Source: Nostoc sp. FACHB-973 | Lineage (GTDB): Bacteria > Cyanobacteriota > Cyanobacteriia > Cyanobacteriales > Nostocaceae | DNA: 33,947 nucleotides | NCBI RefSeq assembly: GCF_014698115.1 | Contig: NZ_JACJSJ010000092.1 | Span: 1-33,947 of the forward strand | Direction of reading: 5' to 3' | Shown: piece by piece, positions 22,988-32,056 of the stretch | Layout: every line of letters begins with the position of its first letter | How positions within the stretch are numbered: the stretch's first letter is position 1 | Program-made: the position numbers and the translations under genes | The notes under the pieces: model-generated | The model's input: only the letters and a program-made list of their open reading frames with translations | Told to the model about the DNA's origin: nothing | The model's database searches: none

Positions 22988-25378
22988 ATGAGCAATGAAC
23001 CTAATACCTGCCGTAAGTATGTTGAACCAAAACTAAGAGATGCAGGATGGGAACAGGAACCACACGATTATACTGAGCAGTATTACTTCACTAATGGCAA
23101 AATTCGCCCCAAAAACAAGCGTCAACCTCGTGGTGAACGAAAATTTACAGATTATTTGCTGCTGTATAACGGAGAATTTCCCTTAGCGGTAGTAGAGGCG
23201 AAAAGGAAGCGCAAAACTCCTGATGAGGGACTGGAACAGGCAATAGACTATGCCAATCTTCTAGGGGTGAAGTTTGCTTACTCCACTAACGGAAAAGGAA
23301 TTGTAGAGTTTGATTTCATCACGGGTAAGCAGTCTGATGTGATGGAATCGTTTCCCAGTCCTGATGAACTTTGGCGACGATTAACTGGGGAAGCGAAGGA
23401 GCAAATTAGAGGCGACATAGCAGAAAAACTGTTAACTCCGTTTTATCCAATTCCAGATAAACCACTGCGTTACTATCAACGAAATGCTATTAATGCTGCA
23501 CTAGCGGCAATTTTCAAAGGTCAAAAGCGCTTACTGCTAACATTGGCGACAGGAACAGGTAAAACTACTGTTGCTTTCCAAATCGCTTGGAAATTGTCAA
23601 GTTTGGAGTGGAATATTTCTGGAGAATCTCGTTCCCCTAGAATTCTGTTTTTGGCAGACCGGAATGTGCTGGTAGATGACCCGATGAATAAGGATTTTTC
23701 TGCCTTTAATGAGGAGAAAATTTACAAAATTCAGGGGGAAGCGAAAAAAGGACGTGACCTCTACTTTGCTATTTATCAAGCAATTGGTGATACACAATAT
23801 AGCTTTGGACTTTACAGAGAATATAATCCTGATTATTTTGACTTGATTATTGTTGATGAGTGTCACCGAGGTAGCGCCAGGGATGAAAGTAACTGGCGAC
23901 AAATTTTAGAACATTTTGAACCTGCGTATCAGTTAGGACTTACAGCAACACCGCTACGCGATGATAATGTTGATACCTATCGCTACTTTGGCAATCCCCT
24001 TTACACATATTCCCTCAAACAAGGGATTGATGATGGTTTTTTAGCTCCCTATCGAGTTTATCGAATTACTACCCGTTCCGATCGCGAAGGATGGCGACCT
24101 AACGCTGGACAGATTGACCGCTATGGAAGAACAATTCCCAATGAAGTTTATCTCACCCCAGACTTTGAGCGGAAATTGGTGAGAGAAGCCCGGACAAAGG
24201 CGATCGCACAACACATCACTGATTTTTTGAGGAGTGGCGATCGCTATGCCAAAACTATTGTCTTTTGCGTGGATGAGGAACACGTTAAGGCAATGATCAA
24301 GGAATTACGCAATCTCAACAGCGATATCACCAGAACAAATCCTGACTATATCACTCGCATTACCTCTGATGCTGGTGATGTTGGTAAGGGGCATCTCTAC
24401 AAATTTAAAGATGTCTTGGATGAAACTCACATTATTGCTGTTACTGCTAAGTTGCTAACAACAGGGGTAGATATTCCTACCTGTAAAAATGTTGTGCTTG
24501 CCCGTGTTATTCGTTCACCTACAGACTTTAAGCAGATTATTGGACGGGGAACTCGTGTGCGAGAAGAACGGGGTAAGCTGTCCTTTAATATACTCGACTA
24601 CACCAACAGCACAGTATTGTTTGAGGATAGAGATTTTGACGGTGAACCCGCCCTGATTAATGAATCAGAGATAGATGATAATGGGCAAATACTCTCTGAA
24701 CATGAAGAGGAATTAGAGTCAGAAGAGTTAGAAGAGGAAGCAGACGACTTGGAAGACGATGAAAGGTCTGGATTTCCGGGACTTCCAGATGATGATGACA
24801 TACCACCTCGGAAATATTACGCTGACGGGGGAAGCGAAGAGATTGTTGAAGAAAAAATTTATGATTTAAACCCAGATAATCAACTGCGCTTGTCTCGATT
24901 AATTGACTACACCAGAGAACAAGTTCGCATCCTGTATCGTTCAACTATAGAAATACAGCAACGCTGGGCAGATCCAGAACAGCGTTCAGAGATTATTGAG
25001 TTGTTAGCGGATAGGGATATTGATTTCGATGAGTTAAAACAAGTTACTAATCTTCCCGAAGCTGACCCTTTTGATTTACTATCTCATATTGCCTTTGATG
25101 CTCCGGTGCAGACTTGCAAGCAACGGGCTGAAAGGTTGCGTCGTCGCAAGGCTGACTTTTTTGAGCAGTATGGGGAAGATGCTAGGGCAATTTTAGAGAT
25201 TATGTTGGACAAGTATGCACAGAAAGGAGTTGATGAGTTTAATATCCCAACCACATTTAAGGCTAACCGCGAGTTTCATAAATATGGCAATGTGGCTGAA
25301 ATTGCTCAACTATTTGGTGGAGTTTTGCAACTTAGGAAAGCAGTGAATCAATTACAAAATATATTGTATATTGCATAA
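22988..25378 (+). CDS. hsdR: Type I restriction enzyme, R subunit
   Basis: The 796-residue translocase/nuclease subunit has an N-terminal PD-(D/E)xK core (D55, then E70 and K72 in VVEAKRKRK). This is followed by an SF2 helicase motor with ATGTGKT (187-193), DECH (290-293), TATP (319-322) and a motif VI-like QIIGRGTRVRE. A strongly acidic stretch (about 555-605, runs of Glu and Asp) precedes an EcoEI-like C-terminal domain. All catalytic residues are present. It begins the operon hsdR-ATPase-hsdM-hsdS. The start ATG has no strong Shine-Dalgarno. It is carried as cargo in the CAST. Confidence 0.93.
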   Translation: MSNEPNTCRKYVEPKLRDAGWEQEPHDYTEQYYFTNGKIRPKNKRQPRGERKFTDYLLLYNGEFPLAVVEAKRKRKTPDEGLEQAIDYANLLGVKFAYSTNGKGIVEFDFITGKQSDVMESFPSPDELWRRLTGEAKEQIRGDIAEKLLTPFYPIPDKPLRYYQRNAINAALAAIFKGQKRLLLTLATGTGKTTVAFQIAWKLSSLEWNISGESRSPRILFLADRNVLVDDPMNKDFSAFNEEKIYKIQGEAKKGRDLYFAIYQAIGDTQYSFGLYREYNPDYFDLIIVDECHRGSARDESNWRQILEHFEPAYQLGLTATPLRDDNVDTYRYFGNPLYTYSLKQGIDDGFLAPYRVYRITTRSDREGWRPNAGQIDRYGRTIPNEVYLTPDFERKLVREARTKAIAQHITDFLRSGDRYAKTIVFCVDEEHVKAMIKELRNLNSDITRTNPDYITRITSDAGDVGKGHLYKFKDVLDETHIIAVTAKLLTTGVDIPTCKNVVLARVIRSPTDFKQIIGRGTRVREERGKLSFNILDYTNSTVLFEDRDFDGEPALINESEIDDNGQILSEHEEELESEELEEEADDLEDDERSGFPGLPDDDDIPPRKYYADGGSEEIVEEKIYDLNPDNQLRLSRLIDYTREQVRILYRSTIEIQQRWADPEQRSEIIELLADRDIDFDELKQVTNLPEADPFDLLSHIAFDAPVQTCKQRAERLRRRKADFFEQYGEDARAILEIMLDKYAQKGVDEFNIPTTFKANREFHKYGNVAEIAQLFGGVLQLRKAVNQLQNILYIA

Positions 25379-25404
25379 ATAATAAAACAATAAGCCATAC
25401 AAAG

Positions 25405-26841
25405 ATGAAACAGTTAGAACTTCCACTTTTTGTTCCAGATCGATTCGATAGTCTTAAAGAATATGCTGAAGATGCAGCATTAAAAAATATAATTATTCCC
25501 GTTCAAGAAGCATTAGATCGTCTCGATGATACCTTTGATGATATCAGAGCTTCAGGTAGAGGGGCTTTCTGGATACTTAGAGGGCAATCAGGATCGGGAA
25601 AATCAACTTTCTTACATACAGCTTTTTTATTTCGGGAAGATATAGAAACTATTTCTATTTTTAATGATATTTCTGTTTCAGAAGCATTAATTACTTTGAA
25701 AAATAAAGGATTTACCAGACAATATCAAATTATTGTAATTGAAGGCAGAGAAGCTTTAACTGATTTTTCTAAGCAAGATTTAGAAAGAGATATTCATTCT
25801 ATCAATAGTTTTATTCGTTCACCTTATGGACGAAATTGTTTAATTGCTTGGACTTGTAATACTGACGAACTTCAAAATATATTAATACAGTTAGCCAATA
25901 ATATAGGATCTGATTCTCTACTTGGAGTAGGAGAACCTGTTTACTCTTTTACTGGCCCACCACGTAGTGATTATATAAATATTGCTAATCGCACAATTGC
26001 TACCTTAAACGAAGGAGCATCTTTGATAGACTTGGGAATTTCAGAGGAGCTTTCTCGACAGCTAGTTAGCAAAGCTCCAACTATTGGTAGTTACTTAAAT
26101 ATTCTCCGACAAGAACTACGTAAAAATGAAAGAAATGTAAAAGCACTCTTAAATAGAGAGATGTGTCGAATGTGGGTTATAGTTATTACAGGTAATGACC
26201 GCGAAGACTTTGTAACATCTCTAACTAGAGGAAGATCATCAACAGCAGATATTGAAAGATTAATAGTTGCTACAGAAGCGAATATAGTAAAAGAACTAAA
26301 AGCATATCCTGATAAAATTGGCATTCTGGCAACAGCACTAGATGCGAGAATTATTCATCTTCCTATTTTGACTGTACTCGCAATAGCGAGAGAGTATGCT
26401 GATGAAAAATTGCAAGAGAAAATGAAAGACTTAAGCATGAGTCTCAAGAAAGACGCAACAGCTAATGAAAGATTAACTAAAAGCGAATTAGCTAAAGCAT
26501 TCAAATCAGAACCTATTGGTCTTGGTATTCCTGGGAATAAACCTGGTGAAACTACTAAAGAAGCATTTGACAAGTTATTAAGTATTACGCAAACTGACGA
26601 TCAGTTAGTAAATGAGACTCTTGGAAGAGCATTAGTAGCTTCCAATTTAGTGGATTTTTACAAAGCTGAGGTTGATTTTGGTAAAGGATTAACTCGTCGA
26701 ACCGATTTAGTTTGTGAAACAAACTTGGGGCGAGTTCGACTAGAACTTATGTGGCGTAAAAGTACTGGTCGTGCAGAAATAGCAAACTATGTTTTAACCA
26801 AACTATATAACTATGGAAAAGCGATTGAATTTCTTGAGTAA
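25405..26841 (+). CDS. P-loop ATPase of unknown function inside the type I RM operon
   Basis: The 478-residue protein starts 26 bp after hsdR and is on the same strand, so it is likely co-transcribed. It has a clear Walker A, GQSGSGKST (60-68), in the context FWILRGQSGSGKSTFLHTAF, and a probable Walker B, IIVIEG (109-114). The middle is rich in helices with no recognised domain. The C-terminal part, TRRTDLVCETNLGRVRLELMWRKS, has a weak resemblance to a nuclease-type core (Asp ... Glu-x-Met). I do not recognise the family. Type I systems normally need only R, M and S, so this may be a sensor, a regulator of restriction, or a separate defence effector that shares the operon. Confidence 0.8.
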   Translation: MKQLELPLFVPDRFDSLKEYAEDAALKNIIIPVQEALDRLDDTFDDIRASGRGAFWILRGQSGSGKSTFLHTAFLFREDIETISIFNDISVSEALITLKNKGFTRQYQIIVIEGREALTDFSKQDLERDIHSINSFIRSPYGRNCLIAWTCNTDELQNILIQLANNIGSDSLLGVGEPVYSFTGPPRSDYINIANRTIATLNEGASLIDLGISEELSRQLVSKAPTIGSYLNILRQELRKNERNVKALLNREMCRMWVIVITGNDREDFVTSLTRGRSSTADIERLIVATEANIVKELKAYPDKIGILATALDARIIHLPILTVLAIAREYADEKLQEKMKDLSMSLKKDATANERLTKSELAKAFKSEPIGLGIPGNKPGETTKEAFDKLLSITQTDDQLVNETLGRALVASNLVDFYKAEVDFGKGLTRRTDLVCETNLGRVRLELMWRKSTGRAEIANYVLTKLYNYGKAIEFLE

Positions 26842-26912
26842 TTTTGAGCCATAAATTGCTTTAAACGCTTGATGTGCAACTTTGTTGTCGTGTTGAAATT
26901 AGCAGTGAAGAT

Positions 26913-26958
26913 GCATCTCGGAGATTCTTCGCTTCACTATGGTTCTCTCAGAATGACA
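26913..26958. repeat. Interspersed repeat between ATPase and hsdM
   Basis: The segment GGAGATTCTTCGCTTCACTA followed by TCTCAGAATGACA belongs to a repeat widespread in cyanobacterial and other bacterial genomes. It fills much of the 160-bp gap between the ATPase and hsdM, which may therefore have been enlarged by insertion. A 78-codon frame over this stretch is not a gene. Confidence 0.6.
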
Positions 26959-27001
26959 GTTTTGCACAAGTTGTACGCAGCATTTTATATATAAATAAAC
27001 T

Positions 27002-28804
27002 ATGCCCAAACGGACTAGTAAACAAAACGATAAACCCGTTACCACCGCTCAAAAACTGGGAAGCGTGGTTAAGTCAGCGCGTGACATCATGCGGACGGAT
27101 AAGGGATTAAATGGAGAATTAGATCGGCTTCCCCAGTTGACTTGGATCATGTTTTTGAAACTATTAGATGATTCCGAGAAACTGCATGAGGTGGAAGCAG
27201 AATTAGAGGGAATATCCTATAAACCAACGATTCAACCGCCTTATCGCTGGCGAGATTGGGCTGCTAATGAAAATTTTACGGGCGATCGCCTGAAAAGTTT
27301 CATCAACAATGATGAGGCAATTTTACCAGATGGCACGAAAGGTTCAGGGTTACTCGCCTATTTGCGGAATCTCAAAAGCAAAACCGGACGCGATCGCGCT
27401 GATGTTATCGCCAAGGTGTTCAAAGATGTCACTAACCGCATGATTAGCGGGACTTTGCTGTGGGATGTGCTGAGTAAGGTGAATGATATTCACTTTGACA
27501 AATCAGAAGAAGTGAATCTACTCAGCACCCTTTATGAGTCCATGCTGAAGGAAATGCGAGACGCGGCGGGAGATTCGGGAGAGTTTTACACCCCCCGTCC
27601 GGTAGTGCGGTTTATCGTGCAGGTGATGGAACCGAAACTGGGGGAAACCATTTTTGACCCTGCTTGCGGAACAGGTGGTTTTTTGGTGGAGGCGTATGAA
27701 TACCTGAAAAAGAATTGTAGCGCCCAAGATTGGCAGATATTACAAAAAAGCATTATTGGCGGTGAGGCAAAATCCTTGCCTTTGATGTTAGCGCACATGA
27801 GTTTGCTGTTACATGGGTTTGAATATCCTGATATTGATGATGGTAATAGTCTGCGGTTTACCCTTTCGGAGATGGGTGAAAAGGATTGGGTAGACGTGAT
27901 TCTCACAAATCCGCCGTTTGGGGGCGAGGAGGAAGACAGAATTAAAAATAACTTTCCCCCAGATAGACAAACGAAGGAAACGGCGTTGTTATTCCTTCAG
28001 TTGATTATGCGTCGTCTCAGACAAAGACCCAAACCAGGACGCGCAGCAGTAGTATTTCCCAATGGGGTGCTATTTGGAGATAATACTTGCGCCAAACTCA
28101 AGGAAGATTTACTCAAGGATTTTAATCTGCATACCATTGTCCGTTTACCTAATGGGGTATTTGCGCCTTATACTGGCATTCCCACAAATTTGTTATTTTT
28201 TGACCGTTCTGGACAAACGAATGAGATTTGGTACTATGAGTTACCTTTGCCAGAAGGACGGAAAACTTATACCAAAACTAAGCCGATACAGGATGAAGAT
28301 TTTTCTGTATGTGTAGCATGGTGGAAGAATCGAGAAGAGAATGGACAGGCTTATAAATATAACTTTAGGGAAGCTTATAATCAGGCGATAAAAGATGCAA
28401 CGCCTCATTGGGATGCTGGTAAGAAAGCAGAGGAAACGGCTAATCAACTTGCAAAGACAGTCAAGGAATTAGCTGAGAAAATCCAAGGTTTGCAGAATTC
28501 AATTTTGGATTTTTCACCATCCAAAGATATTGCACAGATTAAAAATCAGATTCAGGTAGTCAAGGATGAGGTGAAACAAGCTCAAACTGCGGAGCAAATT
28601 CAGCGCGAGATTGCTAAAGATGAGAAAGCTAAAGGGGATGCTATTTACTGGTCAATTTATAATCTTGACCGCAAAAACCCAAATAGTCAGCAAGATTTTG
28701 AGCATTTACCGCCTGAGCAGTTAGTGGCAGATATTTTGGAAAAGGATAGGCGGGTTGCTGAGATTATGGGGGAGATTCGGCAGTTGTTGGCGGGAGCAGA
28801 ATGA
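27002..28804 (+). CDS. hsdM: Type I DNA methyltransferase, M subunit
   Basis: The 600-residue N6-adenine methyltransferase has an HsdM N-terminal helical domain (about 10-160), a GEFYTPRPVV motif (193-202), the SAM-binding motif I FDPACGTGGF (218-227), and the catalytic NPPF (303-306). A coiled-coil-like segment lies at about 470-545 (many Lys, Glu and Gln), before the C-terminal helices that contact the S subunit. It overlaps hsdS by four bases (ATGA), showing translational coupling. It looks intact, so methylation could proceed whenever a working S subunit is made. Confidence 0.95.
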   Translation: MPKRTSKQNDKPVTTAQKLGSVVKSARDIMRTDKGLNGELDRLPQLTWIMFLKLLDDSEKLHEVEAELEGISYKPTIQPPYRWRDWAANENFTGDRLKSFINNDEAILPDGTKGSGLLAYLRNLKSKTGRDRADVIAKVFKDVTNRMISGTLLWDVLSKVNDIHFDKSEEVNLLSTLYESMLKEMRDAAGDSGEFYTPRPVVRFIVQVMEPKLGETIFDPACGTGGFLVEAYEYLKKNCSAQDWQILQKSIIGGEAKSLPLMLAHMSLLLHGFEYPDIDDGNSLRFTLSEMGEKDWVDVILTNPPFGGEEEDRIKNNFPPDRQTKETALLFLQLIMRRLRQRPKPGRAAVVFPNGVLFGDNTCAKLKEDLLKDFNLHTIVRLPNGVFAPYTGIPTNLLFFDRSGQTNEIWYYELPLPEGRKTYTKTKPIQDEDFSVCVAWWKNREENGQAYKYNFREAYNQAIKDATPHWDAGKKAEETANQLAKTVKELAEKIQGLQNSILDFSPSKDIAQIKNQIQVVKDEVKQAQTAEQIQREIAKDEKAKGDAIYWSIYNLDRKNPNSQQDFEHLPPEQLVADILEKDRRVAEIMGEIRQLLAGAE

Positions 28805-29694
28805 CGAGTAAAGATTTGTTTTTAGTACCACTTAGAGAAGTCCTCATTAAATCGGAAGACTGGATAGAGATTAACCCTACAGAAAAATATAAACAAGTAA
28901 CTGTCAAAATTTGGGGGAAAGGTGTTGTAGAACGTAATGAGGTAACTGGAGCAGAAATTGCCGCTTCAAAAAGATTAAAAGTGCATTATGGGCAGTTTAT
29001 ATTGTCTAGGATTGATGCTCGTCACGGTGCTTTTGGTCTTATACCAAATTCTCTTGATGGTGCTGTGGTTACTAATGATTTTCCTGTTTTTACACCCAAC
29101 AGTCAAAAGATTTTGCCACAGTTCCTTGACTGGATGAGTAAGACAAAGGATTTTATAGAACTTTGTAAAGCTGCTAGCGAAGGAACTACAAATAGGGTTC
29201 GCCTAAAAGAAGACAAATTTCTTTCGATGAAAATCCCCCTACCACCGCTAGAGGAACAACGGCGGATTGTGATGTGGGTTGAGAAACTGGTAGGGAAGAT
29301 TGAGGAAGTGCGATCGCTACGCCAAAAATCACTTGAAGAAGCAGAGGTACTTCGGGTATCAAGTGCCAAACTAATATTTAATGAATTAACACAAGCTGAT
29401 AGACAACCTCTGCGAGAACTGGTAACTGTTCAAGGTGGTGGAACTCCGTCTAAACAAAATCCTTTTTTTTGGGAAGGTTCAATACCTTGGATATCCCCCA
29501 AGGATATGAAGCGTAGAGAAATAAATGATTCCATCGACCATATATCAGAGGAAGCAACCCTCAAATCACCCGCTAAACTGCTGGAAACAGGTTCAGTTTT
29601 AATAGTTGTTAGAGGTATGATTCTCGCGCACACAAGGTATGATTCTCGCGCACACAGTCCCCTCAGCGATTTTAAAAGTACCGGCAGCCATTAA
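28801..29694 (+). CDS. hsdS: Type I specificity subunit, N-terminal part (frameshifted)
   Basis: This frame gives 297 residues. It covers target recognition domain 1 (about 1-145), the central conserved region (PLPPLEEQRRIVMWVEKLV...LRQKSLEEAEVL, about 146-185) and the start of the second domain (GGGTPSKQNPFFWEGSIPWISPKDM). After LAHT (residue 278) a tandem 22-bp duplication shifts the frame, adding 19 foreign residues before a stop. The rest is in the overlapping frame 29639-30010. A half-S subunit with one recognition domain and the central repeat can in some systems dimerise and give a new symmetric specificity. Alternatively the system is simply off. Confidence 0.9.
   Translation: MTSKDLFLVPLREVLIKSEDWIEINPTEKYKQVTVKIWGKGVVERNEVTGAEIAASKRLKVHYGQFILSRIDARHGAFGLIPNSLDGAVVTNDFPVFTPNSQKILPQFLDWMSKTKDFIELCKAASEGTTNRVRLKEDKFLSMKIPLPPLEEQRRIVMWVEKLVGKIEEVRSLRQKSLEEAEVLRVSSAKLIFNELTQADRQPLRELVTVQGGGTPSKQNPFFWEGSIPWISPKDMKRREINDSIDHISEEATLKSPAKLLETGSVLIVVRGMILAHTRYDSRAHSPLSDFKSTGSH
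29613..29656. repeat. 22-bp tandem duplication in hsdS
   Basis: Two perfect, directly adjacent copies (29613-29634 and 29635-29656) begin AGGTATGATTCTCGCGCA and end CACA. Since 22 is not a multiple of three, the second copy breaks the hsdS frame. Removing one copy joins LAHT directly to VPSAIL and restores a specificity subunit of 395 residues, the normal length. The pattern points to slipped-strand gain of one unit, which is reversible in principle. Confidence 0.95.
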
Positions 29695-30010
29695 TCAGGA
29701 CATGAAGGCATTAATTCCAAGTGAAAAAATCATATCGGAGTATTTATGCTGTGTTCTTTGGACATTTAATGATTTACTTTTGGAATTGGTAGAAAAATCT
29801 ACACACGATACGCGAAAACTAGAAACACCAAAGCTTTTAAATTTCAAAATTCCAGTCCCGCCCCTCGCCGAACAACGTCGCATAGTTTCCTATATCAATG
29901 AACTGCAAGCCAAAGTAGACATAATGAAACGATTAAGACAACACGCGATAAAAGAACTTGATGCGCTGTTACCTTCGATCCTAGACAAAGCCTTTAAAGG
30001 AGAATTTTAG
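29639..30010 (+). pseudogene. hsdS: Type I specificity subunit, C-terminal part
   Basis: The frame of 123 residues contains the end of the second recognition domain and the distal conserved region VPPLAEQRRIVSYINELQAKVDIMKRLRQ, ending in LPSILDKAFKGEF as HsdS proteins do. It begins with an ATG inside the duplicated 22-bp unit, so it might be made as a separate fragment, but no Shine-Dalgarno is seen and most of its recognition domain is in the other frame. It is best read as the severed C-terminus of the upstream hsdS. Confidence 0.88.
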
Positions 30011-30211
30011 GGGCAATTCATGAATTGCCACTATACATAGGTTTATTTGCAAAAATTAGGAAATATGATCGCCTAAAAGCCAAATTAACCGATGTAGTTG
30101 CTTTTGCCAGGATAAAAAAGTGCGATCGCCCTGATTTAATATGGAAACTAGACCTTAAGACATCGCTACAGCTACAATCAAGAAATAAAACACATCTGAG
30201 GCTGGGGGAAA

Positions 30212-31303
30212 ATGTCGGAGGTAAAACCAGCAGAAGCCAAAGCTACAATACGCATGAGCGGTCAAGAGATGGAGAATTTTGAGGTTCCCATCGATATCTT
30301 AGTACGCGTATTGGCCGGATTGCAGCAAATTGTTTACCTACTTGCCACTGTCCAAGAAAAGCGTAGTGTAGGACAGCGTTTTAGAGTGCCGATGGAAATG
30401 CAGCAGCTTTACAGCTTGCGTGCTAGTATACCCCAGCCTGGAAGCTACGCTATACCAGTATTGCTTAAACCTGAGATTGATAGTCAACTGTTAATCTTAG
30501 ACAACTATACAGAAATAATGCTAAACCTGGAAGGTTTTTTTTCAAGCCTTAACAGTTCTGACTTCAACAAGGCTCAGGATATCTTTCCAGACTCTAAACT
30601 GAGAAATCGTGCCTTACGCGAAACTAGAAAGTTTTTACCTAAAGCAGATGAGCTATGGCAATTAGGCTTTTCTAGAACTGATAGCGATAGAGAATTAACA
30701 CTTACTAATAAAGTCATAGATCACATCGATAACTGGCTGACTCAAGACACACCAGAAGATGCAGTTATGACAGTAACTGGTGAACTAATTCGGATTGATT
30801 TTGATAAACGGTTAGTAGTGTTGCGTTATCCACCTACTCACCAGGAAATCGAATGTATTTATCTGGAAGAGTTGGAAGACTCAATGATTAAAAATCGTCG
30901 GCAGATGATCCAAGTTACAGGGCAGTTTACCTTGGATGTTGATGGACATCCTACCAAATTAACTGATGTAACAAGAATAGAACCTGTTGATTTATCACAT
31001 ATTAACATTAGAGAAGTTACTGGGGATGGTAAAAAACTCCGCTTGATAACCCCTCTTTTATTGACACCCGAACTGGATGAAGAGACGGAGCAACTTTTAG
31101 TTGTAGAAGAGCCTCATGTCGGTCTTCACGTTTTTGCATATACCCGTGATGAACTCATTCACGAGATTAACGAACAATTACTCATGATGTGGGATGAGTA
31201 CGTCAATGTCAGTGTAGATAACTTAGCCTTAGATGCACGACAACTCAGAGAACGATTAGTGGAGAAAATAGAAGAGGTAGAGAATGCCCCGACAAAAAAC
31301 TAA
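30212..31303 (+). CDS. Hypothetical cytoplasmic protein paired with a HicA-like gene
   Basis: The 363-residue protein begins at an ATG with a good GGGGGA upstream. It is soluble, with no membrane segment. The central portion (about 190-265) looks like repeated beta strands (VTGELIRIDFDKRLVVLRYPP, then IQVTGQFTLDVDGHPTKLTDVTRIEPV), and the C-terminus is helical. I do not recognise the family. It overlaps the next gene by 20 bp, so the two are translated together and probably act together. It could be an antitoxin-like or effector partner, but no motif supports a specific activity. Confidence 0.75.
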   Translation: MSEVKPAEAKATIRMSGQEMENFEVPIDILVRVLAGLQQIVYLLATVQEKRSVGQRFRVPMEMQQLYSLRASIPQPGSYAIPVLLKPEIDSQLLILDNYTEIMLNLEGFFSSLNSSDFNKAQDIFPDSKLRNRALRETRKFLPKADELWQLGFSRTDSDRELTLTNKVIDHIDNWLTQDTPEDAVMTVTGELIRIDFDKRLVVLRYPPTHQEIECIYLEELEDSMIKNRRQMIQVTGQFTLDVDGHPTKLTDVTRIEPVDLSHINIREVTGDGKKLRLITPLLLTPELDEETEQLLVVEEPHVGLHVFAYTRDELIHEINEQLLMMWDEYVNVSVDNLALDARQLRERLVEKIEEVENAPTKN

Positions 31304-31688
31304 AGTGGAATCTGCATTATTATCCAAGGGGTTTCAGGAAACTCAAAACGACCATCATTACTTTATTTACTTCACGAAAGATGGCAAAAAGACTACAGCT
31401 AAAACAAAGACAAGCCATACTAAAAAAATGAAAGATATTCCTGACAATCTCTTAAGTCAGATGGCAAAACAATGTCACCTAACAAAACCTCAGTTTTTAG
31501 ACTTGGTAGATTGTCCTCTTACTCAGGATAAGTATGAAGAAATTTTGCAAAGGCAAGAAATTATAGAAATCTCTGCTAATTCGCCATTTGTGTTTACTCT
31601 AGAAAACACTAAAGATAACTCCCATTCAGCTATTAATTCGCAAGTAGAGAACCTTGAGGTTAAGCATTCTGATGATCAGCACAACTAA
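31284..31688 (+). CDS. HicA-like small protein
   Basis: The 134-residue protein starts within the end of the preceding gene. Its first 60 residues (VESALLSKGFQETQNDHHYFIYFTKDGKKTTAKTKTSHTKKMKDIP) follow the HicA fold pattern: a helix with KGF, a strand with a His near the catalytic position, further strands, then TxTSHxxK. HicA proteins are double-stranded-RNA-binding mRNA interferases. Here the fold is followed by a longer helical tail (LLSQMAKQCHLTKPQFLDLVDCPL) and a variable end. No HicB-type antitoxin is adjacent, so its role in a toxin-antitoxin pair is uncertain. Confidence 0.65.
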   Translation: MPRQKTKVESALLSKGFQETQNDHHYFIYFTKDGKKTTAKTKTSHTKKMKDIPDNLLSQMAKQCHLTKPQFLDLVDCPLTQDKYEEILQRQEIIEISANSPFVFTLENTKDNSHSAINSQVENLEVKHSDDQHN

Positions 31689-32056
31689 TGACAATCATGT
31701 TCTTACAACACTACTAACACATTCTTTTGCTGCTCAATAATTTTGACATCTCCACAAAACTCATAAAACAAGGCATATACCAACCATCAATTCACAATGC
31801 CAAAATCTTAAACTTTGCCTCACAGTTTGTACATTTTGACAGCGAGCTTAATTAATCGTAGTATGTAGCGCCAAACCGCTGTTCGTCTACCCATATTTCT
31901 AACTGTAATTAAACTCTCTTTTCCAGTTCAGCATGGTTTTATCGCAGAGAAAAGATTGTCGTGGAAAGTGCGATCGCATCCTTATAAACGAGTCAAGCTG
32001 TAATTCCTGTATTTTATAAAGTTATAGTACGCTGACTCCCATTGCCGGATTATCAA
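31689..32056. other. Intergenic stretch between convergent genes, no gene seen
   Basis: These 368 bp separate the HicA-like gene from the convergent protease gene. No credible reading frame, tRNA or strong terminator hairpin was seen. One HIP1 site is at about 31970. A TGTACA at 31828-31833 recalls ShCAST termini but has none of the accompanying TnsB-type repeats, so it is not considered the transposon end. Confidence 0.5.

Noticed and set aside
24598..24801. Ser-rich minus-strand frame in hsdR
   Set aside because: It mirrors the Glu/Asp-rich stretch of HsdR read on the opposite strand.
26874..27110. 78-codon plus-strand frame before hsdM
   Set aside because: It covers a widespread interspersed repeat and runs into hsdM in another frame; hsdM has a clear start at 27002.
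30025..30282. 85-codon frame between hsdS and the 363-residue gene
   Set aside because: It is basic, of low quality, without a Shine-Dalgarno, and overlaps the well-supported start at 30212.
31828..31833. TGTACA as possible far end of the CAST
   Set aside because: No TnsB-type repeats are near it, and tnsB, tnsC and tniQ would be missing from the element; probably chance.
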